Positions 25,614 through 34,242 of a stretch of 64,000 nucleotides of DNA are shown here, one piece after another. The stretch lies in contig JAUIDI010000001.1 of assembly GCA_030428705.1 (NCBI GenBank), forward strand, positions 620,001-684,000. The letters are read 5' to 3'. Origin of the DNA: Bacteroidia bacterium. GTDB taxonomy: Bacteria > Bacteroidota > Bacteroidia > Flavobacteriales > Flavobacteriaceae. A model generated the notes under the pieces. That model was not told the origin of the DNA, did no database searches, and worked only from the letters and a program-made list of their open reading frames with translations. The stretch's first letter is position 1; each line of letters opens with the position of its first letter. The position numbers and the translations under genes were made by a program.

Positions 25614-27347
25614 ATGGAAACAGTAAAAGAAAAAAAGGTTGAGACAAAGTCTCCAAAAAGCATTCGAATCAGTGGTGCCGAGGCAATAATCCATTGTTTG
25701 TTGGCGGAAGGAGTCGATTTGTTATACGGTTACCCCGGGGGTGCTATTATGCCGGTCTATGACGAACTTTATAAGTTTCAGGATAAGCTGACGCATATAT
25801 TGACGCGGCACGAACAAGGGGCGACACATGCGGCCCAGGGGTATGCACGTGTTTCAGGAAAGGTCGGCGTGGCAATGGCAACTTCAGGTCCTGGTGCCAC
25901 GAACTTGGTCACGGGTCTGGCCGATGCCCAGATCGATTCGACTCCCATCGTATGTATTACGGGACAAGTCGCTAGGCATTTGCTCGGATCTGATGCCTTT
26001 CAGGAAACCGATATTGTCGGTATCTCGACCCCGGTAACCAAATGGAACCATCAGATTACCAAAGCTTCCGAGATTCCCGAGGTAATGGCTAAGGCCTTTT
26101 ATATTGCCAAATCGGGTAGGCCGGGCCCGGTATTGATCGATATTACAAAAAATGCCCAGATCGACGAACTGGATTTCACATACGAAAAATGTACGGGCAT
26201 ACGCAGTTATACACCGGTGCCTAGTCCTGATATAGTGGCAATCGAAGCCGCGGCCGAATTGATTAACAGGGCCAAAAAACCTTATATTGTTTTCGGGCAA
26301 GGAGTTATCTTGGGCGAAGCCGAGGAACAACTCAAAGCATTGGTCGAAAAGGCCGGTATTCCTGCCGCATGGACAATAATGGGAGAATCGGCGCTTCCGA
26401 CAACCCATCCGCTGAATGTCGGAATGGTGGGTATGCATGGCAATTACGGGCCCAACATCTTGACGAACGAATGTGATCTGTTATTGGCCATCGGTATGCG
26501 TTTTGATGATCGGGTCACGGGTAATCTCGATACGTATGCCAAGCAAGCCAAAATCGTTCATTTTGAAATCGACCCTGCCGAGATCAATAAAAATGTAAAA
26601 GTTGATCTTGCCGTATTGGGTAATTCCAAGGAAACCCTAGAGCTCTTACTTCCTTTGGTCAATGAAAACAGCCATGAAGCCTGGCACGACGAGTTTAAGA
26701 AAAAGCATGAAATCGAATACGATACGATAATCGAAAAAGATATCCATCCGACCAAGGAAGGACTCACGATGGGCGAGGTCATCGAAGAGATTAATTTGGC
26801 CTCCAAGAACAAAGCCGTTATCGTTACTGATGTCGGCCAGCATCAAATGATCGCCTGTCGTTATGCCAAGTTCGAAGACTCAAAGAGTAATATTACTTCA
26901 GGTGGCTTGGGTACAATGGGTTTTGCGTTACCGGCCGCAATCGGGGCCAAAATGGGTGCAATGGATAGGGAGGTGGTCGCGATTATCGGTGATGGGGGCT
27001 ATCAAATGACCATTCAAGAATTGGGTGTTATTTTTCAACATCAAATCCCGGTAAAGATCGTCGTTTTGAACAATGATCATTTGGGCATGGTACGACAGTG
27101 GCAAGAATTGTTCTTTGACAGTCGTTACGCCTCTACGGTCATGACGAACCCCGATTTTGTAAAAATAGCCGAAGGATACCATATCCAAGCGAAACGGGTA
27201 AGCAAAAGGGAGGATTTGAAAAGTACGATCCAAGAAATGATCGCTTCCGACAAACCTTATTTTCTTGAGGTCAAGGTCGAAAAAGAAGATAACGTTTTCC
27301 CGATGATTCCTTCAGGTGCTTCGGTATCAGATATTCGATTGAAATAA
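25614..27347 (+). CDS. ilvB: acetolactate synthase large subunit
   Basis: The 577-residue ThDP enzyme condenses two pyruvates (or pyruvate and 2-oxobutyrate) to the acetohydroxy acids. Visible are the cofactor-activating Glu in TRHEQGATHAAQGYAR, the central FAD-type domain, and the ThDP/Mg motif GDGGYQMTIQELG ending in IVVLNN. A short Lys-rich extension precedes SGAEAIIHCLL. The regulatory subunit gene ilvN does not follow directly; an O-methyltransferase gene lies between the two. Confidence 0.97.
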   Translation: METVKEKKVETKSPKSIRISGAEAIIHCLLAEGVDLLYGYPGGAIMPVYDELYKFQDKLTHILTRHEQGATHAAQGYARVSGKVGVAMATSGPGATNLVTGLADAQIDSTPIVCITGQVARHLLGSDAFQETDIVGISTPVTKWNHQITKASEIPEVMAKAFYIAKSGRPGPVLIDITKNAQIDELDFTYEKCTGIRSYTPVPSPDIVAIEAAAELINRAKKPYIVFGQGVILGEAEEQLKALVEKAGIPAAWTIMGESALPTTHPLNVGMVGMHGNYGPNILTNECDLLLAIGMRFDDRVTGNLDTYAKQAKIVHFEIDPAEINKNVKVDLAVLGNSKETLELLLPLVNENSHEAWHDEFKKKHEIEYDTIIEKDIHPTKEGLTMGEVIEEINLASKNKAVIVTDVGQHQMIACRYAKFEDSKSNITSGGLGTMGFALPAAIGAKMGAMDREVVAIIGDGGYQMTIQELGVIFQHQIPVKIVVLNNDHLGMVRQWQELFFDSRYASTVMTNPDFVKIAEGYHIQAKRVSKREDLKSTIQEMIASDKPYFLEVKVEKEDNVFPMIPSGASVSDIRLK

Positions 27348-27395
27348 TAATAAAAACGGTAAATCTTTCCATCTGAAAAGGAAATATGTGGGGCT

Positions 27396-27974
27396 ATGGT
27401 AGATTCCAAAATACATGATGTTCCTGAAATCCATGAAGAAATCTGGCGTAAGTCAAAAGAAATCGGATTTACGATGCCTTCAGATCTATATATCGGGACA
27501 TTGTTGAAGACCTTGGTTTCTTCCAAGCCAAAGGGAAGATTTTTGGAATTGGGTACGGGAATCGGGCTAAGCCTTTCTTGGATGATCGACGGAATGGATG
27601 AAAAATCCAAATTGATTACCATTGATAACGATTCCGATTTGACGGAAATCGCAAAACAGTATTTCGGGAAAGACCCAAGGGTGGAAATCATCTGTCGGGA
27701 CGGTTCTGAATGGATCAAGGATTATCGGGAAGAAAAGTTCGATTTGATTTTTGCCGATGCCTGGCCTGGAAAATACAGCGAGACCGACGAGCTATTGGAT
27801 TTGATAAAGATTGGCGGATTTTACGTCATTGACGACATGGCCGTGCAACCCAATTGGCCCGATGGACATGAAAAAAATGTGGAAGGTTTGGTGGCCTATT
27901 TGGAAAACAGAAACGATTTTTCTTTGACCAAGATGAATTGGTCAACAGGAATAATAATAGCAGTACGAAAATAG
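27396..27974 (+). CDS. class I SAM-dependent O-methyltransferase-like protein inside the ilv operon
   Basis: A 192-residue Rossmann methyltransferase: motif I FLELGTGIGLSLSWM, acidic SAM-ribose residue in LITIDNDS, and LIFADAWPGKY with the Asp used for metal binding in catechol O-methyltransferase-type enzymes, then GGFYVIDDMAVQPNWPDGH. The N-terminal helices (EEIWRKSKEIGFTMPSDLYIGTLL) also fit O-methyltransferase family 3. It lies 48 bases after ilvB and 15 before ilvN on the same strand, with no terminator, so it is co-expressed with valine/isoleucine synthesis. Its substrate cannot be read from the sequence. Confidence 0.85.
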   Translation: MVDSKIHDVPEIHEEIWRKSKEIGFTMPSDLYIGTLLKTLVSSKPKGRFLELGTGIGLSLSWMIDGMDEKSKLITIDNDSDLTEIAKQYFGKDPRVEIICRDGSEWIKDYREEKFDLIFADAWPGKYSETDELLDLIKIGGFYVIDDMAVQPNWPDGHEKNVEGLVAYLENRNDFSLTKMNWSTGIIIAVRK

Positions 27975-27989
27975 TAACTTAATAGGGTT

Positions 27990-28520
27990 ATGAGCGAGAA
28001 AAAACAATGGTTTACGATTTCGGTCTATTCCGAAAACAACGTTGGCCTGCTCAATAGAATATCAGGAATATTCTTAAAGCGTCACATCAATATAGAAAGT
28101 TTAAATGTTTCAAAATCAGAAATCGAACATGTTTCTAAATTTACCATAGTTGTTCATACTACCGAAGATTGGGTCCGCAATATAGTGGGCCAGATTGAGA
28201 AACAGATCGAGGTCATCAAAGCCTTCTATCATACTGATGACGAAACCATTTATCAAGAATCGGCGTTGTTCAAAATAGCATCGAACTTATTGTTCGATGA
28301 ACGCCAGATCCAGAATATCATCAAGGAAAGTAATTCACAGATCGTAACGGTTTCGAGAGACTTCTTTGTGTTGGCGAAAACGGGTAGAAAACATGAAATC
28401 GATGAAATGCACGATCAATTGGAGCCTTATGGAATTATGCAGTTCGTGCGATCGGGCCGAATTGCCGTTTCTAAAGAAGTCATGCAGATAACGGCCTTAT
28501 TGAACGGAATTCATAAATAA
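27990..28520 (+). CDS. ilvN: acetolactate synthase small (regulatory) subunit
   Basis: The 176-residue protein opens with an ACT domain (TISVYSENNVGLLNRISGIF, ININVSKSEIE-like region at residues 30-45), which binds valine and mediates feedback inhibition of the large subunit, followed by the family's C-terminal domain (IVTVSRDFFVLAKTGRKHEI, GIMQFVRSGRIAVSK). Length is normal. It follows the methyltransferase gene after 15 bases. Confidence 0.95.
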   Translation: MSEKKQWFTISVYSENNVGLLNRISGIFLKRHINIESLNVSKSEIEHVSKFTIVVHTTEDWVRNIVGQIEKQIEVIKAFYHTDDETIYQESALFKIASNLLFDERQIQNIIKESNSQIVTVSRDFFVLAKTGRKHEIDEMHDQLEPYGIMQFVRSGRIAVSKEVMQITALLNGIHK

Positions 28521-28586
28521 TAATCATCAAATAAATAAACAATCGATTTCCCTTTTCAGGGAATAATAACAAAGAGAACATTAATT

Positions 28587-30062
28587 ATGGCAAATTATTT
28601 TAATACGCTATCGCTACGAGATCAATTGACCCAATTGGGAAAATGTAGGTTCATGGAAGCAAACGAATTCTCGGATGGCGTAGACGCATTGAAGGGAAAG
28701 AAAATCGTAATCGTGGGCTGTGGAGCCCAAGGTTTGAACCAAGGCTTGAACATGCGTGATTCCGGCTTGGACATTTCGTACACATTACGCGAAGCGGCAA
28801 TAAACGAAAAGCGGCAATCTTACCTAAATGCGACCGAAAATGGTTTTACCGTCGGAACCTATGAAGAATTGGTCCCTGACGCTGATTTGGTCATTAATCT
28901 TACCCCCGATAAACAACATACAAATGTGGTAAGTACAATAATGCCCCTGATGAAGCAAGGTGCTACATTGTCGTATTCCCACGGATTCAACATCGTAGAG
29001 GAAGGCATGCAGATCCGTGAAGATTTGACCGTTATCATGGTCGCGCCGAAATGTCCGGGTTCAGAGGTACGCGAGGAATATAAAAGAGGATTTGGGGTTC
29101 CAACCTTGATTGCGGTGCACCCCGATAACGACCCCCAAGGGAAAGGTCTGGAGCAAGCAAAGGCGTATGCCGCTGCTACCGGCGGACACCGGGCCGGAGT
29201 TTTGGAATCTTCTTTCGTCGCGGAGGTAAAATCCGATTTGATGGGCGAGCAGACTATTTTATGCGGATTATTGCAGACGGGAAGCATTCTGTGCTTTGAT
29301 AAGATGATTGAAAAAGGTATCGATCCAGGTTATGCTTCCAAACTGATCCAGTACGGATGGGAAACCATTACCGAGGGCATGAAATATGGCGGGATAACCA
29401 ATATGATGGACCGTCTTTCGAATCCTGCAAAGATTAAAGCTTTTGAACTATCCGAAGAGTTGAAAGAGATTATGCGTCCATTGTTCCATAAACACATGGA
29501 CGATATCATGACCGGACATTTTTCGAAGACCATGATGGAAGATTGGGCCAATGATGACAAAAATTTATTGACTTGGAGGGCCGCCACGGGCGAAACCGCC
29601 TTTGAAAAAACGCCTGCCGGAGATGATGAGATTTCCGAGCAGGAATATTATGATAACGGTGTGTTAATGGTCGCCTTTGTGAGGGCGGGGGTGGAGTTGG
29701 CCTATGAAAGTATGGTCGAGTCCGGTATTATTGGCGAATCTGCCTATTACGAATCGTTGCACGAGACCCCATTGATCGCGAATACCATTGCACGTAAGAA
29801 ATTGTTTGAAATGAACCGTGTTATTTCCGATACCGCGGAATACGGATGTTATCTTTTCGACCATGCCTGCAAACCCCTGTTGGCCGATTTTATGAAAAAG
29901 ATAGATGTTGATGTGATCGGTAAGCATTATGGTGAAGGAAAAAACACGGGGGTGGACAACGCCAAGTTGATAGCCGTCAACAAAGTCTTGCGTGAACACC
30001 CTGTAGAACTGGTCGGTGCTCGACTGCGCGAGTCGATGACCGCAATGAAACCTATCGTTTAA
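28587..30062 (+). CDS. ilvC: ketol-acid reductoisomerase, class II (long form)
   Basis: At 491 residues this is the long, duplicated class II enzyme. It isomerises and reduces the acetohydroxy acids to dihydroxy acids with NADPH and Mg. The nucleotide site reads [20 protein letters not shown], with Arg in [11 protein letters not shown] typical of NADPH use; [36 protein letters not shown] and the knotted C-terminal domains ([19 protein letters not shown]) are intact. It is the last gene of the operon, followed directly by a terminator rather than by ilvA. Confidence 0.97.
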   Translation: MANYFNTLSLRDQLTQLGKCRFMEANEFSDGVDALKGKKIVIVGCGAQGLNQGLNMRDSGLDISYTLREAAINEKRQSYLNATENGFTVGTYEELVPDADLVINLTPDKQHTNVVSTIMPLMKQGATLSYSHGFNIVEEGMQIREDLTVIMVAPKCPGSEVREEYKRGFGVPTLIAVHPDNDPQGKGLEQAKAYAAATGGHRAGVLESSFVAEVKSDLMGEQTILCGLLQTGSILCFDKMIEKGIDPGYASKLIQYGWETITEGMKYGGITNMMDRLSNPAKIKAFELSEELKEIMRPLFHKHMDDIMTGHFSKTMMEDWANDDKNLLTWRAATGETAFEKTPAGDDEISEQEYYDNGVLMVAFVRAGVELAYESMVESGIIGESAYYESLHETPLIANTIARKKLFEMNRVISDTAEYGCYLFDHACKPLLADFMKKIDVDVIGKHYGEGKNTGVDNAKLIAVNKVLREHPVELVGARLRESMTAMKPIV

Positions 30063-30070
30063 CGTACATA

Positions 30071-30093
30071 TCCCCGAGCAATCGGGGATTTTT
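30071..30093 (+). terminator. intrinsic terminator of the ilv operon
   Basis: TCCCCGA and TCGGGGA pair around a GCAA (GNRA) tetraloop and run into TTTTT, eight bases after the ilvC stop. It separates ilvC from gapN, although read-through is possible. Confidence 0.85.
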
Positions 30094-30111
30094 AATTGCA
30101 AGAATACACAA

Positions 30112-31701
30112 ATGGATAAGATGCCGACAATACCCGAACAGTTCCAGATAAAAGAACAAATCCACCAAAATCAATATTTGGTAAACGGAGAACTAAAAAA
30201 TTGGGGAGGAAATACTTCCGAAGTTTATTCCACCATTTCATCGACCGATGTCTACAAGCCCACATTGCTCGGAAGCATTCCCGATATGGGAGAAACGGAA
30301 GCCTTGGAAGCTCTGGACGCCGCCATTGAAGCTTACGACAATGGACAAGGGGTTTGGCCTACAATGCATTCCCGAGACCGCATTGCCTGTATGGAGCAGT
30401 TTGTGGAAAGAATGGCCGAGAAACGTGAAATTGTAGTAAAATTGCTCATGTGGGAAATCGGCAAGAATCTACCGGATTCCGAAAAAGAATTCGATCGCAC
30501 GATCGATTATATCAAGGATACCATAGAAGCATATAAGAAAATCGACCGTAAAGCCATTCAATTACAAAAGGAAAGTGGTGTTTATGCCCAAATACGTCGT
30601 GGACCCTTGGGAGTCGTATTGTGCCTTGGGCCCTATAACTATCCGTTGAACGAGACTTTTACCTTATTGATTCCCGCTATCATTATGGGCAATACGACCA
30701 TATTCAAACCGGCAAAATTCGGTGTGCTCTTGATCGCTCCGCTATTAGAAGCATTTCAAAGTAGTTTTCCAAAAGGCGTGGTGAATATTTTGTTCGGTAG
30801 GGGCAGGGCCATAGCGGGTCCCACTATGAAAACGGGCAAGGTGAACGTTTTGGCTTTGATCGGCAATAGCAAATCAGCCAATGCCTTGCAGACCCAACAT
30901 CCGAAAGCGAACCGTTTACGCTTGGTACTGGGGCTGGAGGCCAAAAATCCGGCGGTTATCTTACCGGATGCAGATATGGAACTTACCATCAACGAATGCT
31001 TGAGCGGAACCCTATCATACAATGGCCAACGTTGTACGGCGTTAAAGGTTTTGTACGCCCATAAAGAGATCAGTAAGGAATTTCGGGAGAAATTTGCCCA
31101 AAAAGTGGATGCGTTGCAATTTGGGAATCCTTGGGATGAAGGTGCTCAATTGACCCCGCTTCCCGAGCCTGACAAACCGGGCTATATACAGGAATTAATC
31201 GATGACGCCCTTGCCAAAGGAGCCAAAATCCTCAATAAGAAAGGAGGAAAACGTTACGATAATTTTATTTGGCCTGCGGTGCTATATCCAGTAACCAAGG
31301 ATATGCGAGTCTATGAAGAAGAACAATTCGGACCAGTAATCCCGATTCTTGATTTTGAGGATATCGAGGAGCCATTGAACGATATGGCGGAGAGCAATTA
31401 TGGCCAACAGGTAAGTCTGTTTGGCAAGGATGTCTATGCCCTAGCACCCCTGATCGATACTTTGGCTAATATTGTATGTCGGGTGAACCTTAACAGTTCA
31501 TGCCAAAGGGGCCCCGATGTTTATCCGTTTACGGGAAGAAAAGATTCTGCAGTGGCGACCCTGAGCGTGTATGATGCGCTGCGCTCTTTTTCTATTCGCA
31601 CATTTTTGGCCTTTAAGGATAATGAACTGAATCGCGAAACCGTTGAACAATTGTTGGAGACCAAACTTTCTAATTTTGTGAGTACGGATTATATTTTATA
31701 G
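30112..31701 (+). CDS. gapN: NADP-dependent non-phosphorylating glyceraldehyde-3-phosphate dehydrogenase
   Basis: A 529-residue ALDH-superfamily enzyme. [35 protein letters not shown] (with the general-base Glu), the nucleophile Cys in [11 protein letters not shown], and [23 protein letters not shown]-type features (split here: [13 protein letters not shown] and [10 protein letters not shown]) follow the GAPN pattern, where oxidation of glyceraldehyde-3-phosphate to 3-phosphoglycerate yields NADPH without ATP. The N-terminus is longer than in plant GAPN. The gene follows the ilvC terminator by 18 bases; extra NADPH could serve IlvC, but this link is only suggested by position. Confidence 0.85.
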   Translation: MDKMPTIPEQFQIKEQIHQNQYLVNGELKNWGGNTSEVYSTISSTDVYKPTLLGSIPDMGETEALEALDAAIEAYDNGQGVWPTMHSRDRIACMEQFVERMAEKREIVVKLLMWEIGKNLPDSEKEFDRTIDYIKDTIEAYKKIDRKAIQLQKESGVYAQIRRGPLGVVLCLGPYNYPLNETFTLLIPAIIMGNTTIFKPAKFGVLLIAPLLEAFQSSFPKGVVNILFGRGRAIAGPTMKTGKVNVLALIGNSKSANALQTQHPKANRLRLVLGLEAKNPAVILPDADMELTINECLSGTLSYNGQRCTALKVLYAHKEISKEFREKFAQKVDALQFGNPWDEGAQLTPLPEPDKPGYIQELIDDALAKGAKILNKKGGKRYDNFIWPAVLYPVTKDMRVYEEEQFGPVIPILDFEDIEEPLNDMAESNYGQQVSLFGKDVYALAPLIDTLANIVCRVNLNSSCQRGPDVYPFTGRKDSAVATLSVYDALRSFSIRTFLAFKDNELNRETVEQLLETKLSNFVSTDYIL

Positions 31702-31736
31702 AGATGATGATAAGTGGCCAAAAATCGAACGAGGTC

Positions 31737-32552
31737 TTATTGTTGTAATTCCATAATTTTTTGCGCAAACCTTTTCCCCATTTCCCTTTGGCCATTGGCA
31801 TCAAAATGAATGCTGTCGCCTTTGTGCTGTAAATCTTGGGTATTGATGTAAGCAGAAAACGGATCTGTTTTTGTGTAATCGTGAACGGCCTTGTTGATTT
31901 GCTGCCATTTTTTATTATGCTTGTTGAAACTTCCCAGTTCTCCAAGTACGATGGGCAACGAGTCGTTGCCGATAATGGTTCTGAATTTGCTAAATAAAAC
32001 GGAAAGCCGTTCCGGGTATTTTTCCAAATCCTCATCGTTTCCTGTATCGCTCTCTCCTTGATGCCATATAATCCCTTTGATGGTACCATATTTTTTGCCG
32101 AACCGGATTTTGTTTTTGAAGTTGCTAAGCAAAGGGACATCATGATGCTCAAGATCGTTTATCCACTGCTGTATTGAACTTCCACCGATTGCAGTCGGGA
32201 GTATCAATATATATTCATTCGGATTTCCATCGAGTAACGAACGGCCAAAAGAGAGACCACAATCCAGGCCTGTTCTGGGCGGCTCGTACCAATGCAATGG
32301 CTCTTTGGCCAAGATTAGCTGCTCCTCGGCGTTGGTCGTAAATAACCGTTCATGGGGTATCGTGTCTTTTGGTGCTACCAGACCACGACCGGCCATATTC
32401 GATTGCCCAGCCATAATATAAACCGATATGTCTTTTTTCTGAGGGATTGAAGTGATAACAATTTCTTCTTTTGGAAAGTTTTCGGTTCTTTTTTCAGAAT
32501 TACAAGATAGAACGAGAACGATGACCAGTGATAGTACTAAACTTTTTTTCAT
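31737..32552 (-). CDS. sialate O-acetylesterase-type SGNH hydrolase lipoprotein
   Basis: The 271-residue protein has a lipoprotein signal (LVIVLVLSCNSEK). The SASA/DUF303 esterase fold is marked by the nucleophile block YIMAGQSNMAGRG, GGSSIQQWI, IIWHQGESDTGND and the catalytic Asp-His pair in GDSIHFDANGQREMG. Such enzymes remove acetyl groups from sugars of glycans; marine members also act on xylan-type or sulfated polysaccharide acetyl esters. It is isolated from any polysaccharide locus, converges on gapN, and lies beyond the leu operon terminator. Confidence 0.85.
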   Translation of the reverse strand: MKKSLVLSLVIVLVLSCNSEKRTENFPKEEIVITSIPQKKDISVYIMAGQSNMAGRGLVAPKDTIPHERLFTTNAEEQLILAKEPLHWYEPPRTGLDCGLSFGRSLLDGNPNEYILILPTAIGGSSIQQWINDLEHHDVPLLSNFKNKIRFGKKYGTIKGIIWHQGESDTGNDEDLEKYPERLSVLFSKFRTIIGNDSLPIVLGELGSFNKHNKKWQQINKAVHDYTKTDPFSAYINTQDLQHKGDSIHFDANGQREMGKRFAQKIMELQQ

Positions 32553-32638
32553 ATAGTAACATTGGATTAATCAGGCAATTTATAAAAATATGGGCATAAC
32601 AATAATGTTGGTTTCAATCTTATAAATTATAAAAAAAT

Positions 32639-32668
32639 AAAAGCCTTTGAGTAGATTCAAAGGCTTTT
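32639..32668 (-). terminator. intrinsic terminator of the leu operon
   Basis: A perfect 12-base stem (AAAAGCCTTTGA / TCAAAGGCTTTT, loop GTAGAT) lies 22 bases past the leuB stop. Read on the reverse strand it is followed by an almost pure T run, as expected for a terminator in that direction. Confidence 0.9.
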
Positions 32669-32690
32669 GCATTTCTAGAGGGTGTTACTG

Positions 32691-33746
32691 TCAAACGTTC
32701 TCCGCCAACCAATCACCGACCTCGCTGGTCTTATATGATTTTCCTCCGTCTGCCAAATCTTCGGTCACAAAACCTTCTGCCAACGATTTGTTGACGACAT
32801 CTCGAATCGCCTGTGCCTCATTAGTCAAGTCCATGTCCTCGAAAAGCATTGCGGCCGAAAGTACGGTCGCCAAAGGATTGGCAATATCCTTGCCGGCCGC
32901 CTGTGGATACGACCCGTGAATAGGTTCATATAGCGATACTTTACTTCCCACGGATGAAGAAGGCATCAAGCCCATCGAACCTGAAATCACCGAAGCTTCG
33001 TCGGTCAAGATATCACCAAACAGATTCGCCGTAATGATTACATCATAATCTTTCGGCCATTGTATTAATCGCATGGCCACTGCGTCAATGAATTCGTAGG
33101 AGACCTCTACTTCTGGATAGTCTTTTTCCATGCCCTGCACGGTTTCGCGCCACAATCGTGATGATTCCAGAACATTGGCCTTATCGACACAGCACAATTT
33201 TTTGGAACGTTTCATCGCCATTTCGAAACCCTTTTTGGCCAAACGCTCAATTTCAAAGCGTTGGTAGGTCATGGTGTCAAAGGCGGTATTGCCATCGTCT
33301 TTTCTGCCTCGCTCACCAAAATAAACGCCTCCGGTCAATTCACGTAGAATAATCAAATCTGTTCCTTCGATGCGTTCACGCTTCAAGGGCGATTTATCGA
33401 TCAAGGAAGGAAAAGTAAAGGTTGGACGAACATTGGCGAACAATCCCAATTTTTGGCGCATTTTCAGCAATCCCTGCTCCGGTCGAACTTTAGCGGAGGG
33501 GTCATTATCGAATCGGGGATGGCCTATTGCACCAAACAAAACAGCATCCGCATTGGCACAGATTTCATGGGTCTCATCGGGATAAGGCTCACCTACGGCA
33601 TCTATAGCGGCCGCACCTGTCAAGGCGGGTTTCCATGTAATTTCGTGGTCATATTTTGTTGCTATGGCATCACATACTTTAACGGCTTGATTTATTACTT
33701 CGGGGCCGATTCCATCTCCGGCCAAAAGGGCAATATTTAGTTTCAT
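32691..33746 (-). CDS. leuB: 3-isopropylmalate dehydrogenase
   Basis: The 351-residue enzyme oxidatively decarboxylates 3-isopropylmalate with NAD to the leucine precursor 2-oxoisocaproate. Signs are ALLAGDGIGPEVI, LRELTGGVYFGERG, the metal-binding NLFGDILTDEASVISGSMGL and EPIHGSYPQAAGKDIANP. It is the distal gene of the reverse-strand leu operon, separated from leuA by the inserted four-helix-bundle gene, and is followed by a strong terminator. Confidence 0.96.
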   Translation of the reverse strand: MKLNIALLAGDGIGPEVINQAVKVCDAIATKYDHEITWKPALTGAAAIDAVGEPYPDETHEICANADAVLFGAIGHPRFDNDPSAKVRPEQGLLKMRQKLGLFANVRPTFTFPSLIDKSPLKRERIEGTDLIILRELTGGVYFGERGRKDDGNTAFDTMTYQRFEIERLAKKGFEMAMKRSKKLCCVDKANVLESSRLWRETVQGMEKDYPEVEVSYEFIDAVAMRLIQWPKDYDVIITANLFGDILTDEASVISGSMGLMPSSSVGSKVSLYEPIHGSYPQAAGKDIANPLATVLSAAMLFEDMDLTNEAQAIRDVVNKSLAEGFVTEDLADGGKSYKTSEVGDWLAENV

Positions 33747-33747
33747 A

Positions 33748-33790
33748 AGTTATTCGCTTTGCGAAACGCCATACGCATATCGCGTATTGC
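33748..33790 (-). repeat. flanking repeat, leuB side of the four-helix-bundle gene
   Basis: AGTTATTCGC (33748-33757) and GCGTATTGC (33782-33790) occur in the same order and similar spacing as AGTTATACGC and GCGTATTGC on the other side of the small gene. The block begins one base from the leuB start codon and includes a TTCGC/GCGAA mini-hairpin. Confidence 0.5.
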
Positions 33791-33807
33791 CCAACGCTGT
33801 TATTTAG

Positions 33808-34155
33808 TTATAGTTTTTTGATTAAATTGTTAAGACTTCTTCTGATTTTATCGACTTCATCGTTAATTTTTGAAAAGGCTGGCTCTTCAATGTAACCTAA
33901 GTCTTTGGCAAGTACCGTAAAATATTCCAATTCATTCGCCGAACCTTGCGAAATTATAAGAAATCGTTTGAATTCTGCATCAGATTCTCTTCCACAACCT
34001 TCCGCAATATTGGCAGGAATTGAAGATGAGGCTCTTCGCATTTGGCTCGTTACGCCATAGATTTCCTGTTTTGGAAAGTTTTGGGTCAGTCTATACACTT
34101 CCAAAGTTATTTCATGACCTAGTTCCCAAACTTTGTATTTTTTATAGTCTCTCAT
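33808..34155 (-). CDS. four-helix-bundle protein (23S rRNA intervening-sequence / S23 family)
   Basis: The 115-residue protein is a full-length member: KYKVWELGHEITLEVYRLTQNFPKQE, GVTSQMRRASSSIPANIAEGCGR, FKRFLIISQGSANELEY (long motif given in parts). Family members occur in intervening sequences of bacterial 23S rRNA and as stand-alone genes scattered through genomes; structures show a pentamer of helical bundles, and the function is unknown. It sits between leuA and leuB in the same direction with 61 and 87 bases on either side, flanked by matching short repeats, which suggests insertion into a pre-existing operon. Confidence 0.9.
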   Translation of the reverse strand: MRDYKKYKVWELGHEITLEVYRLTQNFPKQEIYGVTSQMRRASSSIPANIAEGCGRESDAEFKRFLIISQGSANELEYFTVLAKDLGYIEEPAFSKINDEVDKIRRSLNNLIKKL

Positions 34156-34175
34156 CGTTGTTCCTAACCATCAAA

Positions 34176-34225
34176 AGTTATACGCCGTACAATTTGCTGT
34201 CTACATTGTGTGTGTAGCGTATTGC
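34176..34225 (-). repeat. flanking repeat, leuA side of the four-helix-bundle gene
   Basis: AGTTATACGC (34176-34185) and an exact GCGTATTGC (34217-34225) mirror the block at 33748-33790 as a degenerate direct repeat. A (TG)n-like run at 34205-34215 lies inside it. Confidence 0.5.
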
Positions 34226-34242
34226 GTAAAGCGTGATGGCCA

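Noticed and set aside
31670-32152. 160-codon reverse-strand frame
   Set aside because: Overlaps the sialate-esterase gene in another frame on the same strand and lacks any motif.
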